Source of the DNA: Planctomycetota bacterium
GTDB lineage: Bacteria; Planctomycetota; JAJSAM01
Assembly (NCBI GenBank): GCA_024274785.1
Contig: JAJSAM010000027.1
Location: forward strand, 40,376 to 104,375
Direction: 5' to 3'
Length of the DNA: 64,000 bases
The position numbers and the translations under genes are program-made. The notes beneath the pieces are model-generated. The model was not told the origin of the DNA. It saw nothing but the letters and a program-made list of their open reading frames with translations, and searched no databases. Each line of letters begins with the position of its first letter. Positions within the stretch are counted from its first letter, which is position 1. Shown here one piece after another: positions 10,187 to 19,041 of this stretch.

Positions 10187-11066
10187 GCCCCTCCGCTTCG
10201 AACACCGGGTGGAAGTTGTACCACTGGTCGGGGTAGCGCCGGATCAGGGCTTCGAATTCGGTCGCCAGAGCCTGCCCGGAAGCGGCGATGGCTTCCGGGG
10301 CGGGGCTGTGAACTTCGATCGCCGGTCGGATCCGGACGACGTAGCGGTCACCCTCCCGCACTGTGACCACGGGGACCAGCGGCGCACCGGTCAAGGCGGC
10401 GATGTGGAGGGGCCCCGAGGGCATCTCGATCTCTTCGCCGAAGAACCGGACCGGTTGCGAGCGCCCGGAATAGATCCGGTCTCCAAGCATGGCCACCGCT
10501 TCGTTGCGGGCGAGCGCCGCCTGGATGTCGAGAATGCTCCCGGCGTCGTTCGGGCCTCCCACGTAGATCATCTTCATCTCCGCGCGGTCCCGGAACCGGG
10601 CGCGGTAGCGGTCGAAGACGGGGAAGGGGTCGCGGATGGAGAGGACGCTCACCTTGCAGTTCACCTCCTTCAGCAGGAAGCCGGCCAGTTCCCAGTTGCC
10701 GAGGTGCGGGCCGATGATGATGACGCCCTTCCCTTTCTCCCGGGCTTCGTGGATGTGCTCCTTGCCGTGAAGGGCTCCCATCAGTCCGAGCACCTGCGCC
10801 TCGCTCCGGAACGGCAACGCCATGTAGTCAAGCATGTAGAGGCCGTAGTTCGTGAAGACGCGCCGGACCAGGCGTTTCAGCTGTGGCTCGTTCAGGTGTT
10901 CACCAACGGCTACCCGCAGGTTGGAGGTGACCGCCTCGCGCACTCCCGGCATCTGGCGCAGGAAGACGTTCGTGAGCCCGTTCGACAGGTTTCGGTGCAG
11001 ACGCCTTGGAAGAAGCAGCGATGCGGGCGTGTAGAGGAACGTGAGATACGGGGTGAGGTTCCTCAT
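10167..11066 (-). CDS. lysophospholipid/lipid A acyltransferase-like (HtrB/LpxL superfamily)
   Basis: GPHLGNWELAGFLL, ISGRSQPVRFFGEEIEMPSGPLHIAALTGAPLVPV; start chosen at MRNLTPYL. Confidence 0.85.
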   Translation of the reverse strand: MRNLTPYLTFLYTPASLLLPRRLHRNLSNGLTNVFLRQMPGVREAVTSNLRVAVGEHLNEPQLKRLVRRVFTNYGLYMLDYMALPFRSEAQVLGLMGALHGKEHIHEAREKGKGVIIIGPHLGNWELAGFLLKEVNCKVSVLSIRDPFPVFDRYRARFRDRAEMKMIYVGGPNDAGSILDIQAALARNEAVAMLGDRIYSGRSQPVRFFGEEIEMPSGPLHIAALTGAPLVPVVTVREGDRYVVRIRPAIEVHSPAPEAIAASGQALATEFEALIRRYPDQWYNFHPVFEAEGLKRWRQ

Positions 11067-12241
11067 GACTCGAGCACGATCGCCGCGGCGGCGCCACCGG
11101 ACGCAATCCCGGCGATCAGCACGCTCGAGAGTTCGAGATCTTCTGTGGGCGCACGCGGCAGGTTCATGCCGTGGCACTCCGGGATGGCGTCCTGAAGATC
11201 GGGAAGGCCCGGCGCCACCGCTTCCGTCAGGGCGATCACCCCGACGGCCGCGGCGAGGACGCCGGAACTGATGGACTCCCCGAACATACCCTTCGGTGCG
11301 GTGATCAACGGCGGTTCTCCTCCGGGAAAGTCCCGCAGCGCGCGGGCATGGGCCAGGTCCAGGTCTCGATCTCCGCTGGCTCCGCAGACCACCAGGCCGG
11401 GACTCGCCTGAGACTCCGCGCGGCAGTCCTCGATGCACGCGCGAAGCGCTGTCCCCGAGCGGTCCACCGTTTCCCCCGGGACCGGCGTTCCGAGCATTGC
11501 GCCGGCGGTCACCCGCGCCCGGCGGCGCTCCTTCCCGCCGCTCCCTTCGAGCAGGAGGAAGGTCACTCCCTCTCCCACGGCGGCTCCGGTGGACCGTTGG
11601 TCGAAGGGACAGGAGGGTTCACCCGACGCGGCCACCTGACCCAGACCGGCGAGGTGCTGCGGCAGGAAGTTCGAGAACTCGTCGGCGCCGCCGACCAGGA
11701 CTCGCTCCGCCCGGCCGCTTCGGATCCAGTCCATTCCGAGCAGCAGGGCGATCTCGCCGGATACCTCTCGCTGGGAGACCGTGACGTTGGGTCCCCTGAT
11801 CGAAAGGCGCATGGCCACCTGGCTGGCGATCGCGTTGGGGATGCTCGTCGAGAAGATCGCGGGGTTCGCCAGGTCCGGTCCGTCGACCAGCGTCTGCCGG
11901 AAGAACTCGTCGATGGACCGCGTGCAGCCGAGGCCGGTGCCGAGCGCGATCCCGGTGGTTTCCGGAAGATGTCCATCGTCCGGGATTCCAGCGGATTCGA
12001 GAGCCAGGTGCGCGGCCACGGTGGCGAGGAGGCCGATGCGGTTCATGCGCCTCGCCTTGATCGGACGGACCCACCGGGAGGAGTCGAACTCTCCGATGGC
12101 GGCCAGCGGCGAGGTGCAGTCCGGCGGTGCGCGATCCACCTGGGAGTCCGGCAATCCGAGCAGTGTCCGGAGCTCCGCATGGCCCGTCGCTCCGGGCAGC
12201 ACGCATCCGATCCCGGTGATGTAGACCGGCTCACTCATCAT
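11063..12241 (-). CDS. beta-ketoacyl synthase-like, catalytic residues missing (CLF-like, ApeC-like)
   Basis: KAS fold (GIALGTGLGCTRSIDEFF; VGEGVTFLLLEG), nucleophile site reads NVTVSQREVSGE (no Cys). Confidence 0.8.
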   Translation of the reverse strand: MMSEPVYITGIGCVLPGATGHAELRTLLGLPDSQVDRAPPDCTSPLAAIGEFDSSRWVRPIKARRMNRIGLLATVAAHLALESAGIPDDGHLPETTGIALGTGLGCTRSIDEFFRQTLVDGPDLANPAIFSTSIPNAIASQVAMRLSIRGPNVTVSQREVSGEIALLLGMDWIRSGRAERVLVGGADEFSNFLPQHLAGLGQVAASGEPSCPFDQRSTGAAVGEGVTFLLLEGSGGKERRRARVTAGAMLGTPVPGETVDRSGTALRACIEDCRAESQASPGLVVCGASGDRDLDLAHARALRDFPGGEPPLITAPKGMFGESISSGVLAAAVGVIALTEAVAPGLPDLQDAIPECHGMNLPRAPTEDLELSSVLIAGIASGGAAAAIVLES

Positions 12242-13436
12242 CGGGCGCTTGCAGGACGGTGGAGATGTTGTTGCCCCCTAACGAGAAGGCGTTGCTGAGG
12301 ATTCGCACGGGCCGCGTGTCGCGCGCCATCAGCAGCACGTGAGGGGCCCGGCATTCCGGATCGACCTCCTCGAGGTTGGCGGTGGGGAAGACCACTCCCT
12401 CCTCCAGTTGCAGGATGGACGCCAGGATACCGAAGCCTCCCGCGGCGCCGAGGGTGTGTCCGATCGCGCCTTTCACTCCCGAGACGGTGACCTGGTCGAG
12501 GTGGTCCGCGAACACGGTCTGGATGCCCCGGATTTCCGCCACGTCGCCGGCCGGAGTGGCGGTGCCGTGGGCGTCCACGTGGTCGATCCCGGCTGCTGTG
12601 ATTCCGGCGTCCCTTAGCGCCAGGTGCATGGTTCGGGCCGCCTCTCTTCCCGTAGGTTCCGGTGCGGTGATGTGGTGGTGGTCGCAGCAGAGGCCGTACC
12701 CGGTGAGAAACGCCAGGGGAGTGCGTCCTCGCTTCCGGGCGCGGCTCTCGCTCTCCAGCACGACGACGGCGGCCCCTTCACCGAGCACCAGTCCCCGCCG
12801 GCGGGAATCGAAGGGGCGGCAGAGCTCCGGGTCGAGGGCCATCAGCGAGTGGAATCCGGAGAACAGGGATTCCGAAGCAGCTTCCACGCCACCGGCCACG
12901 GCCACCTCCGCGCGTCCCGAGCGGATCAGGTCGGCGGCGATGGCGATGGATACCGCGCTCGACGAGCAGGCGGTCGACACGGCCATTCGCGGGCCGGAGA
13001 GGCCGAGGTCGAGGGCAACGCTGTCCCCGGGGCTCGACAGCGTGCACCCGCGCAGGTTGCGGAAGTCCGGCGTGTGCTCGCCGAGAATCTGCTCCCGGCG
13101 CAGGCGCTCGACCGCCGTGGTGCCGCCGGCGCTGGATCCGATCAGCACCGCGGTGCGTTCTCCTGGAACCTGATCGCCGCCGAGTCCCGCGGAGTGAAGT
13201 GCCTCGCGTGCGGCCCACACTGCGAGGGCGTCGCAGCGGGTGGTCGCTTCCGGCAAGTCGGAGCATGGTGGGGCCTCGGCCATCACCTTCACCCGGTAGG
13301 GATCCGCGTTGAAGGAGCGGATCGGGCCAATCGCCGAAGCCCCGGAGCGAAGGCCCGCGCAAAGAGCCTTGACCCCGAGCCCGAAGCCGCTGACGGCTCC
13401 CATTCCGGTGATGGCGATTGCTGATGATCCGGGCAT
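12231..13436 (-). CDS. beta-ketoacyl-ACP synthase II-like (catalytic KS)
   Basis: MAVSTACSSSAVS, DHVDAHGTATPAGD, GAIGHTLGAAGG: intact Cys-His-His. Confidence 0.9.
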   Translation of the reverse strand: MPGSSAIAITGMGAVSGFGLGVKALCAGLRSGASAIGPIRSFNADPYRVKVMAEAPPCSDLPEATTRCDALAVWAAREALHSAGLGGDQVPGERTAVLIGSSAGGTTAVERLRREQILGEHTPDFRNLRGCTLSSPGDSVALDLGLSGPRMAVSTACSSSAVSIAIAADLIRSGRAEVAVAGGVEAASESLFSGFHSLMALDPELCRPFDSRRRGLVLGEGAAVVVLESESRARKRGRTPLAFLTGYGLCCDHHHITAPEPTGREAARTMHLALRDAGITAAGIDHVDAHGTATPAGDVAEIRGIQTVFADHLDQVTVSGVKGAIGHTLGAAGGFGILASILQLEEGVVFPTANLEEVDPECRAPHVLLMARDTRPVRILSNAFSLGGNNISTVLQAPDDE

Positions 13437-13567
13437 CGCCCCGAGCTTATCCGGCCACCGGGCAGATAGGCAACGGGTCCCGCCGGGACGCAGGCATCGA
13501 GCTTGATCGCTGCATTGAGTTTGCGGGCTTGTGCGTGGTATGGTCGCTGTCGGGAACGCAGGATCTC

Positions 13568-14018
13568 ATGAGCAAGTTGGCGTTGTTTCTGCCGCTGTCT
13601 CTTCTCCTCGTGGCCTGTGCCGGCTCCAGTGGCTACATGAAACCGGGGGGGATGCGCCCCACCGAGCCTCCCCCGGGAATGGCGTTGGTGTACATCCTGA
13701 GGCCGACCGGATTCTTCGGCGTCGGCAGTGATTTCCAGGTCTGGGATGGGAACAACTGCATCGGGGTGGCGTTGGCGAACAAGTGTTTCGCCTACACTTG
13801 CGCTCCGGGGCGGCACTTCTTCATGTTCATCGCTGAGAACAACGTGGGGATCGACGCGGATCTGAGCGCGGGACCTGACCTACGAGGAACCGCGCACCGC
13901 TCTACTGGTCCAGTGGCAGACCGGCAGGCAGGCGAACGCTGAGAAGATCATGGCCATACTCCGGAGTCCCGAGGGTCGGGAGTATGTGAAGCAGTTGCCC
14001 TCCAGCGCGGGAAGGTAG
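13568..14018 (+). pseudogene. DUF2846-like lipoprotein, frameshifted
   Basis: MSKLALFLPLSLLLVACAGSS lipobox and GMALVYILRPTGFFGVGSDFQVWDGN...GIDADLSAG in one frame; coding-looking tail DLTYEEPRTALLVQWQTGRQANAEKIMAILRSPEGREYVKQLPSSAGR* in another frame from 13872. Confidence 0.55.
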
Positions 14019-14143
14019 CTCCCTCCACTGGTGTGTCCGGGGGGGGCGGCACTCAGCCTGAGTCGGCCTGGTTTTCCATGTGCGCCCCTCTCGCAGACCG
14101 GTACCACTGGAGCCGGAGGCTGGAGTTGTGCGAGAATCACTCC

Positions 14144-14944
14144 ATGATCTTCTCTTTCTTCCGCCGCCGCCGCCGCCGGGCCCTGCTCGCTCTGCCCTTT
14201 CCCGAGGAGTGGGTTCCGTGGCTGCTCGAGCTGCCCTTCTACCAGGGGCTCGATGACGGGGAGCGGGAGCGGCTGCACGGCATCCTGCGGGTCATCATCG
14301 CGGAGAAGGAGTGGGAGGGGTGTGCCGGGTTCGAGATCACCGACGAGGTCAAGGTGGTCATCGCCGCGCAGGCCGCGCTGCTCGTGCTCTCGATCGAGCA
14401 CGACTACTTCCGGCGCGTGAAGACCATCCTCGTCTATCCCAGTGCCTACGACACCGGGCGGCCGAGGGGGCAGGGCGGGATCATCGTCGAGGAAGGCGCC
14501 GGGACCCACCTCGGGGAGGCCTGGTACCGGGGACCGGTGATCCTCTCCTGGGACTCGGTGCGGTACGGCGCGGAAGACCCGAGGGATGCCCACAACCTCG
14601 TCCTGCACGAGTTCGCGCACAAGCTCGACATGATGGACGGGACCATCGACGGCACTCCGCCGCTGACGGACAAGAAGGCCTACCGGGAGTGGGCGCGGGT
14701 CATGACCGAGGAGTACGAGACGCTTCGGGGGAAGGCGAAGAAGGGGAAGCGCTCGGTGCTCGATCGTTACGGGGCCACGAACGAGGCGGAGTTCTTCGCC
14801 GTCGCCGTGGAGACGTTCTTCGAGAAGCCGTTGCAGATGGAAAAGCGCCACCTGGAGCTCTACGAGTTGCTCCGGGAGTACTTCAAACAGGATCCGGCCC
14901 AACGCCTGCGGCGCGCGGCGGCGGAGGATGCGAACGACGTGTAA
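14144..14944 (+). CDS. mtfA: MtfA-family zinc-dependent peptidase
   Basis: VLHEFAHKLDMMDG HExxH-type motif, FAVAVETFFEKP. Confidence 0.85.
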   Translation: MIFSFFRRRRRRALLALPFPEEWVPWLLELPFYQGLDDGERERLHGILRVIIAEKEWEGCAGFEITDEVKVVIAAQAALLVLSIEHDYFRRVKTILVYPSAYDTGRPRGQGGIIVEEGAGTHLGEAWYRGPVILSWDSVRYGAEDPRDAHNLVLHEFAHKLDMMDGTIDGTPPLTDKKAYREWARVMTEEYETLRGKAKKGKRSVLDRYGATNEAEFFAVAVETFFEKPLQMEKRHLELYELLREYFKQDPAQRLRRAAAEDANDV

Positions 14945-15027
14945 ATTGACTCGCTGCGGGTGCGGCGCTACACCATCCGTCTGCCGAGGCAGGAATCGTT
15001 CATCCTCACCCCCGATAGGAGTACCCC

Positions 15028-15420
15028 ATGCCGAAGATCAACTACGCCACCGGGATCACCGACGAGATGAGAGAGGCGAAGCGCGACTACGTGGACCGTC
15101 ACACGCCGCATGTCGTCGCCCCGGCCACCGCGAAGAAGGGCGAGATCGTCGTCGTCAGCGTGAAGATGGGTGCCGACTACGTCCACCCGGACGCCGACGA
15201 TCACCACATCCAGCGTCTGCAGCTCTTCGACCGCGACCGCCTGCTCGCCACCACCATCTACGAGCCGGGCGCCACCACCGCGGGCATGGAGGAGGCGAAG
15301 GGTTTCACTACCGCGTCGTTCGCCATCTCGCTGGCGAAGAGCGCGAAGCTCACCGCGCTGACCTACTGCACCAGGCACGGTCTGTGGATGAGCGAAGAGG
15401 CTGCTGTCGAGGTGGCTTGA
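15028..15420 (+). CDS. superoxide reductase / neelaredoxin-like protein
   Basis: RHTPHVVAP, YVHPDADDHHIQRLQLF and CTRHGLW match the His4Cys iron-site layout of SOR. Confidence 0.8.
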   Translation: MPKINYATGITDEMREAKRDYVDRHTPHVVAPATAKKGEIVVVSVKMGADYVHPDADDHHIQRLQLFDRDRLLATTIYEPGATTAGMEEAKGFTTASFAISLAKSAKLTALTYCTRHGLWMSEEAAVEVA

Positions 15421-15470
15421 CCACCTGGAGGGACGACCTCCGGGCGTCCGCGATCGCCTTGCGGGAACCC

Positions 15471-15505
15471 GAAAGCCCCTGCTTGCCTTCCGGGTGGGGG
15501 CTTTC
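15471..15505 (+). terminator. stem-loop terminator candidate downstream of the superoxide reductase
   Basis: GAAAGCCCC (15471-15479) pairs perfectly with GGGGCTTTC (15497-15505). Confidence 0.6.
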
Positions 15506-15562
15506 TGATTCCGATCGCGACCCACTGCCGGCGAACGCCCCTTGACCCATCGCCGCGCCGGC

Positions 15563-16016
15563 CTACGCCCATCTCTTGCCGGCCACGCCCGACCAGGGGA
15601 GGATCTGCGTGTTCCGGCGACGGTGGCGGCTGTCGCCCCCGTACACGAGGTACCTCTCGAATTCGTACCCTTCGATGCGGGCCGTCACTTTCTCCTCGAG
15701 GAGGTCCAGACCCCGGAAGAAGGATCGGTTTACCGTCCGGCCCGCCTTGATCTCCAGCGCCGGGATCCGGTTCCCCCGCTCGATGATCAGGTCCACTTCC
15801 GTCTTCAGGTGCTCCCCGATCGAAGAGAGCGGGGAACCCACCGGGGAACATCGCCTGGTCCAGGTTCTCCGGCGGATCGGGAAATCGCCGTAATTCGTCC
15901 AGGCTGCAAGGCAGCAGGTGGAACATGGCGGTGCGGCCGGCGATAGACTGCGAGATCGTGTCCATGAGGGCGAAGTGGGTCGACCCTCCATTGCGGCAGG
16001 GCCGCGCTGTGTTCAA
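15563..16016 (-). pseudogene. AAA+ ATPase / DUF4143 protein remnant
   Basis: Two frames: NGGSTHFALMDTISQSIAGRTAMFHLLPCSLDELRRF...FPGGFPALFDR and EVDLIIERGNRIPALEIKAGRTVNRSFFRGLDLLEEK; middle of the family missing. Confidence 0.7.
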
Positions 16017-16041
16017 TTCCGTGGAATCGACGTACTCCGGG

Positions 16042-16923
16042 TCAGCTTCGCCGGAACACCGCGCAAACCACCGGCGGCCCTTCGCGATGCCGGTCGGACG
16101 GTAGCGCCTTCGCGGTCACCCGGAGGATCTCCCGGCGCGGGCCGAGGGCGTACTCCTCGCGGGCGACGACTTCTTTCTTCGTGAGCGATGCGCGGTACAC
16201 CGCGGATGTCTCCGGGACCGACTTGCCGGCCGGGAAGAGGAAGGGGAAGCCCGGCCCCTTGAAGACCCTTCGCACCCGGTAGGTGACCTGGCGCCGAGGA
16301 TCGCTCCCGCGGTCGCTCGGGCGTGCGGCGAAATCGAACAGTCCGGCGGCGGCGGGGCCTTCCTCGGTTTCGAGGAGGCGCAGTGAGGCGGCTTCGAGGG
16401 AGGCGCGGTAGGCGTCGGCCAGGGTGAAGATCGTCTCCGGGTGAAAACCCTGGCGCTCGCGGAGTTTCGTGAGATCGGCCGAGGGCATCATGAGTTCCGC
16501 AGCGCCCAGATCGCAGGCCCGCTCGAGTTCCCGGGCTTCTTCGGTGGCGTAGACCTCCCGGCAGGTGGTGCGGAACTGGTACTCGCCCTCGCGCTCAAAG
16601 ACCAGGTGTGCCAGCTCGTGGGCGATGGAGAAGGCGACGCGCGCCCGGGAGCGGATCCTGCTGTTGACGCCGATAATCGGTCGGCCGGCGATTTCGAAGA
16701 GAAGCGCATCCCAATCCACCCGCTCGGTGGTGGTTCGCTTGACCGGTACCCCGATGGCTCTCGCACAGCGCTCCGGGTCGTAGGGCGGTGGGTTGAAACC
16801 GGGGTCGACCTCCCTCACCGTTTTGATGAGGTGTTGGATGCGGGACGTGGCCAGGCCGCGCGCCTCGTCCGGATTCCCGGCGGGGAAAGGCACCGCGTCT
16901 TCGATCCAGGGGTGGTTCTGCAC
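16042..16923 (-). CDS. ImmA/IrrE-family metallo-endopeptidase
   Basis: FSIAHELAHLVFERE zinc-protease motif; directly downstream of the XRE gene. Confidence 0.88.
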   Translation of the reverse strand: MQNHPWIEDAVPFPAGNPDEARGLATSRIQHLIKTVREVDPGFNPPPYDPERCARAIGVPVKRTTTERVDWDALLFEIAGRPIIGVNSRIRSRARVAFSIAHELAHLVFEREGEYQFRTTCREVYATEEARELERACDLGAAELMMPSADLTKLRERQGFHPETIFTLADAYRASLEAASLRLLETEEGPAAAGLFDFAARPSDRGSDPRRQVTYRVRRVFKGPGFPFLFPAGKSVPETSAVYRASLTKKEVVAREEYALGPRREILRVTAKALPSDRHREGPPVVCAVFRRS

Positions 16924-16933
16924 GTCGTCGTTC

Positions 16934-17344
16934 CTATTCGATCACTCGCTTGATGAACTCATACAGCAGCTCGAAGTCCTTGTCCGTCTTCGGCGGGGTG
17001 CCCCGGTACTGGATCCCCGTCAGCATGTCCACGTCATCCTCGGTGAGCGGCTCGCCGGCACGCTTCTTCCGGGCCGCGAACCTCTTCAAACCGTCCGGCA
17101 GGGGGACTTTTCTCCGGTCCCTCTTCGGGTTTTCTCCGAGGAGATCGGCGACCGGCACCTCGAGCCCGGCGGCCAGTTTGCGCACCGCTTCGACCGAGGG
17201 ATTGTTGGCCTCACCCCGCTCGAGCTGGGAGAGGTAGCCCTTGCTCACCTCGCAGCGCCTCGCCAGTTCCCCGAGTCCCAGACCGCGGTCGGTGCGCAGT
17301 CGGTGCAGCCGCTGCCCCAGGCTTACTCGCTCGTCGTTGGTCAA
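16934..17344 (-). CDS. XRE-family HTH transcriptional regulator (probable TTG start)
   Basis: LGQRLHRLRTDRGLGLGELARRCEVSKGYLSQLERGEANNPSVEAVRKLAAGLEV; GGGAGGA Shine-Dalgarno 6 nt before TTG at 17344. Confidence 0.88.
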   Translation of the reverse strand: MTNDERVSLGQRLHRLRTDRGLGLGELARRCEVSKGYLSQLERGEANNPSVEAVRKLAAGLEVPVADLLGENPKRDRRKVPLPDGLKRFAARKKRAGEPLTEDDVDMLTGIQYRGTPPKTDKDFELLYEFIKRVIE

Positions 17345-17466
17345 GAGGTGTCCTCCCGATGTTCTCCACACCATACGGTTGTTTTTTGTGGGAAACAAGG
17401 CTCTTGACAGGGTGTTCTCTGTCGAATACGGTGTTTGCTGTAGAGAACAGAGCGGGTGGGCGAGTC
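17345..17466. promoter_or_regulatory. divergent promoter with duplicated operator
   Basis: + strand TTGACA (17404-17409)/17 bp/TACGGT (17427-17432); - strand TTGTTT (17398-17393)/17 bp/TATGGT (17375-17370); direct repeats at 17373-17400 and 17426-17453. Confidence 0.6.
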
Positions 17467-19041
17467 ATGGAAATCAGAAACCAGCGGATCGAGATCAGGG
17501 TGGGGAACGTCGAAATGCGGCTTTGCGGGCCGGTTCCGCGGCAGCTACTCGACCGGGAGTTGAACCCTCATCTCCCCGCCTGGCAACCGGAGACGGGTAC
17601 GCCCATGGCACGGGTCTATGAGCCCGAGAACGCCACGGTGCTGACCGGCGCACTCAGCAAGTTGAAGCGCGTGCTGCGCGGCGCCGGGGTGCTGTATCAC
17701 CTGAAGGACGTGCGCTCCGCGGGTCGGCCCTGCGTCAACTTCCACTTCTTCGGTCCGGTTCTGCGCCCCTACCAGGAGGACGTGATCGACGTGGCGCTCC
17801 GCATCGGGCACGGGATCATCGACATCGGCACCGGTGGGGGGAAAACGCTGCTTGCCGCGGCGATCACCGCCATGTTGCGCCGGCCGACGCTCTACGTGGT
17901 GACGACCCGCACCCTCCTGCATCAGACGCGGGAAAACCTGGGCACGTTCCTTGGCATCACACCGGGGGAAGTGGGGGACGGGCGTCGGACGATCTCGACC
18001 GTCACCGTGGCCCTCGCGCAGAGTCTCACCGGGGGAGATGTGGACCTGACGCCGTTTGAGGGGGGCACGCTGGTGTGGGACGAAGGCCATCACGCTGCCG
18101 CGCAGAGCTGGCAGAGCCTGATCCGCCGCATTGCCCCCCGCTACCACTACTACCTGTCCGCGGTGCCTTATCGGAATGGAGGGGACCAGGTGGTGCTCGA
18201 CGCCCTGGCGGGGCCACGACTCACCGGGGGGGCCTACTCCGCCCGGTTCCTGATCGAGCGGGGCTTTGCCTGTCCGGTCGAGGTCCGGGTGGAGACGTGC
18301 CGTATTGAAGCGGAGATGCGGGAGCGGACGTTCGCCACGCTGTACCGGGAGTTCATCGTCGGTAACCGGGAGCGGAACGGGATCATCTCGAGTCTTGTCC
18401 GCGAGCAGGTCGGGGAGGGCCGGTCGGTGCTGGTGCTGGTGGATCACGTCCGCCATGGTGAGTTGCTTCAGAAGGGGATCGGCAGCCGCTCCGAGTTTGT
18501 CTGCGGCGCTACGGGGACAAGGCGCTTGACGAACCAGGTGAAGCGGTTTGCCGAGGGGAGGCTTCCGTGTCTCATCGCCACGTCCGCATTGTTCCAGGAG
18601 GGCGTTTCGATCGACGGGATCGAGGTGCTCGTGCAGGCCGGGGGGCTCAAGTCGAGGAGCAAGGTCATCCAGGCGATCGGCCGGGGCATGCGGAAGGCAA
18701 AGGGCAAGGACTCCTGCCTGTACGTGGATTTCCTGGACGACGACGAGTCCGGGTACCTGCGTGGTCACTCCCTCGAGCGCCTGCGTGTGCTGAAGGAGGA
18801 GGGATTCGATGTCCCGTCGGTTTCGCGGCCCCGGCTCGACCTGGGGAGTGGAGAGGCGGTGCCTCCGGTGTGGTCCCACGTTGCCGGGAGCAACCGATTC
18901 GTGCTGATGGGGTCCGACGGAAGGGTGCGAAAACGGGCGGTCTGCCTCGACCGGCGCCCCGTCCCCGCCCGCTATTGCGAGAAGTGCAGGAACCGAAGAC
19001 CGTGCCAGGAAGGAGGGACGATCACATGGCAAGAAGGATAG
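17467..19041 (+). CDS. phage-like SF2 DEAD/DEAH helicase (UvsW/COG1061-like) with C-terminal Cys cluster
   Basis: GTGGGKT Walker A, VWDEGHHAA motif II, QAIGRGMRKAKGK motif VI, C-terminal CEKCRNRRPC. Confidence 0.85.
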   Translation: MEIRNQRIEIRVGNVEMRLCGPVPRQLLDRELNPHLPAWQPETGTPMARVYEPENATVLTGALSKLKRVLRGAGVLYHLKDVRSAGRPCVNFHFFGPVLRPYQEDVIDVALRIGHGIIDIGTGGGKTLLAAAITAMLRRPTLYVVTTRTLLHQTRENLGTFLGITPGEVGDGRRTISTVTVALAQSLTGGDVDLTPFEGGTLVWDEGHHAAAQSWQSLIRRIAPRYHYYLSAVPYRNGGDQVVLDALAGPRLTGGAYSARFLIERGFACPVEVRVETCRIEAEMRERTFATLYREFIVGNRERNGIISSLVREQVGEGRSVLVLVDHVRHGELLQKGIGSRSEFVCGATGTRRLTNQVKRFAEGRLPCLIATSALFQEGVSIDGIEVLVQAGGLKSRSKVIQAIGRGMRKAKGKDSCLYVDFLDDDESGYLRGHSLERLRVLKEEGFDVPSVSRPRLDLGSGEAVPPVWSHVAGSNRFVLMGSDGRVRKRAVCLDRRPVPARYCEKCRNRRPCQEGGTITWQEG

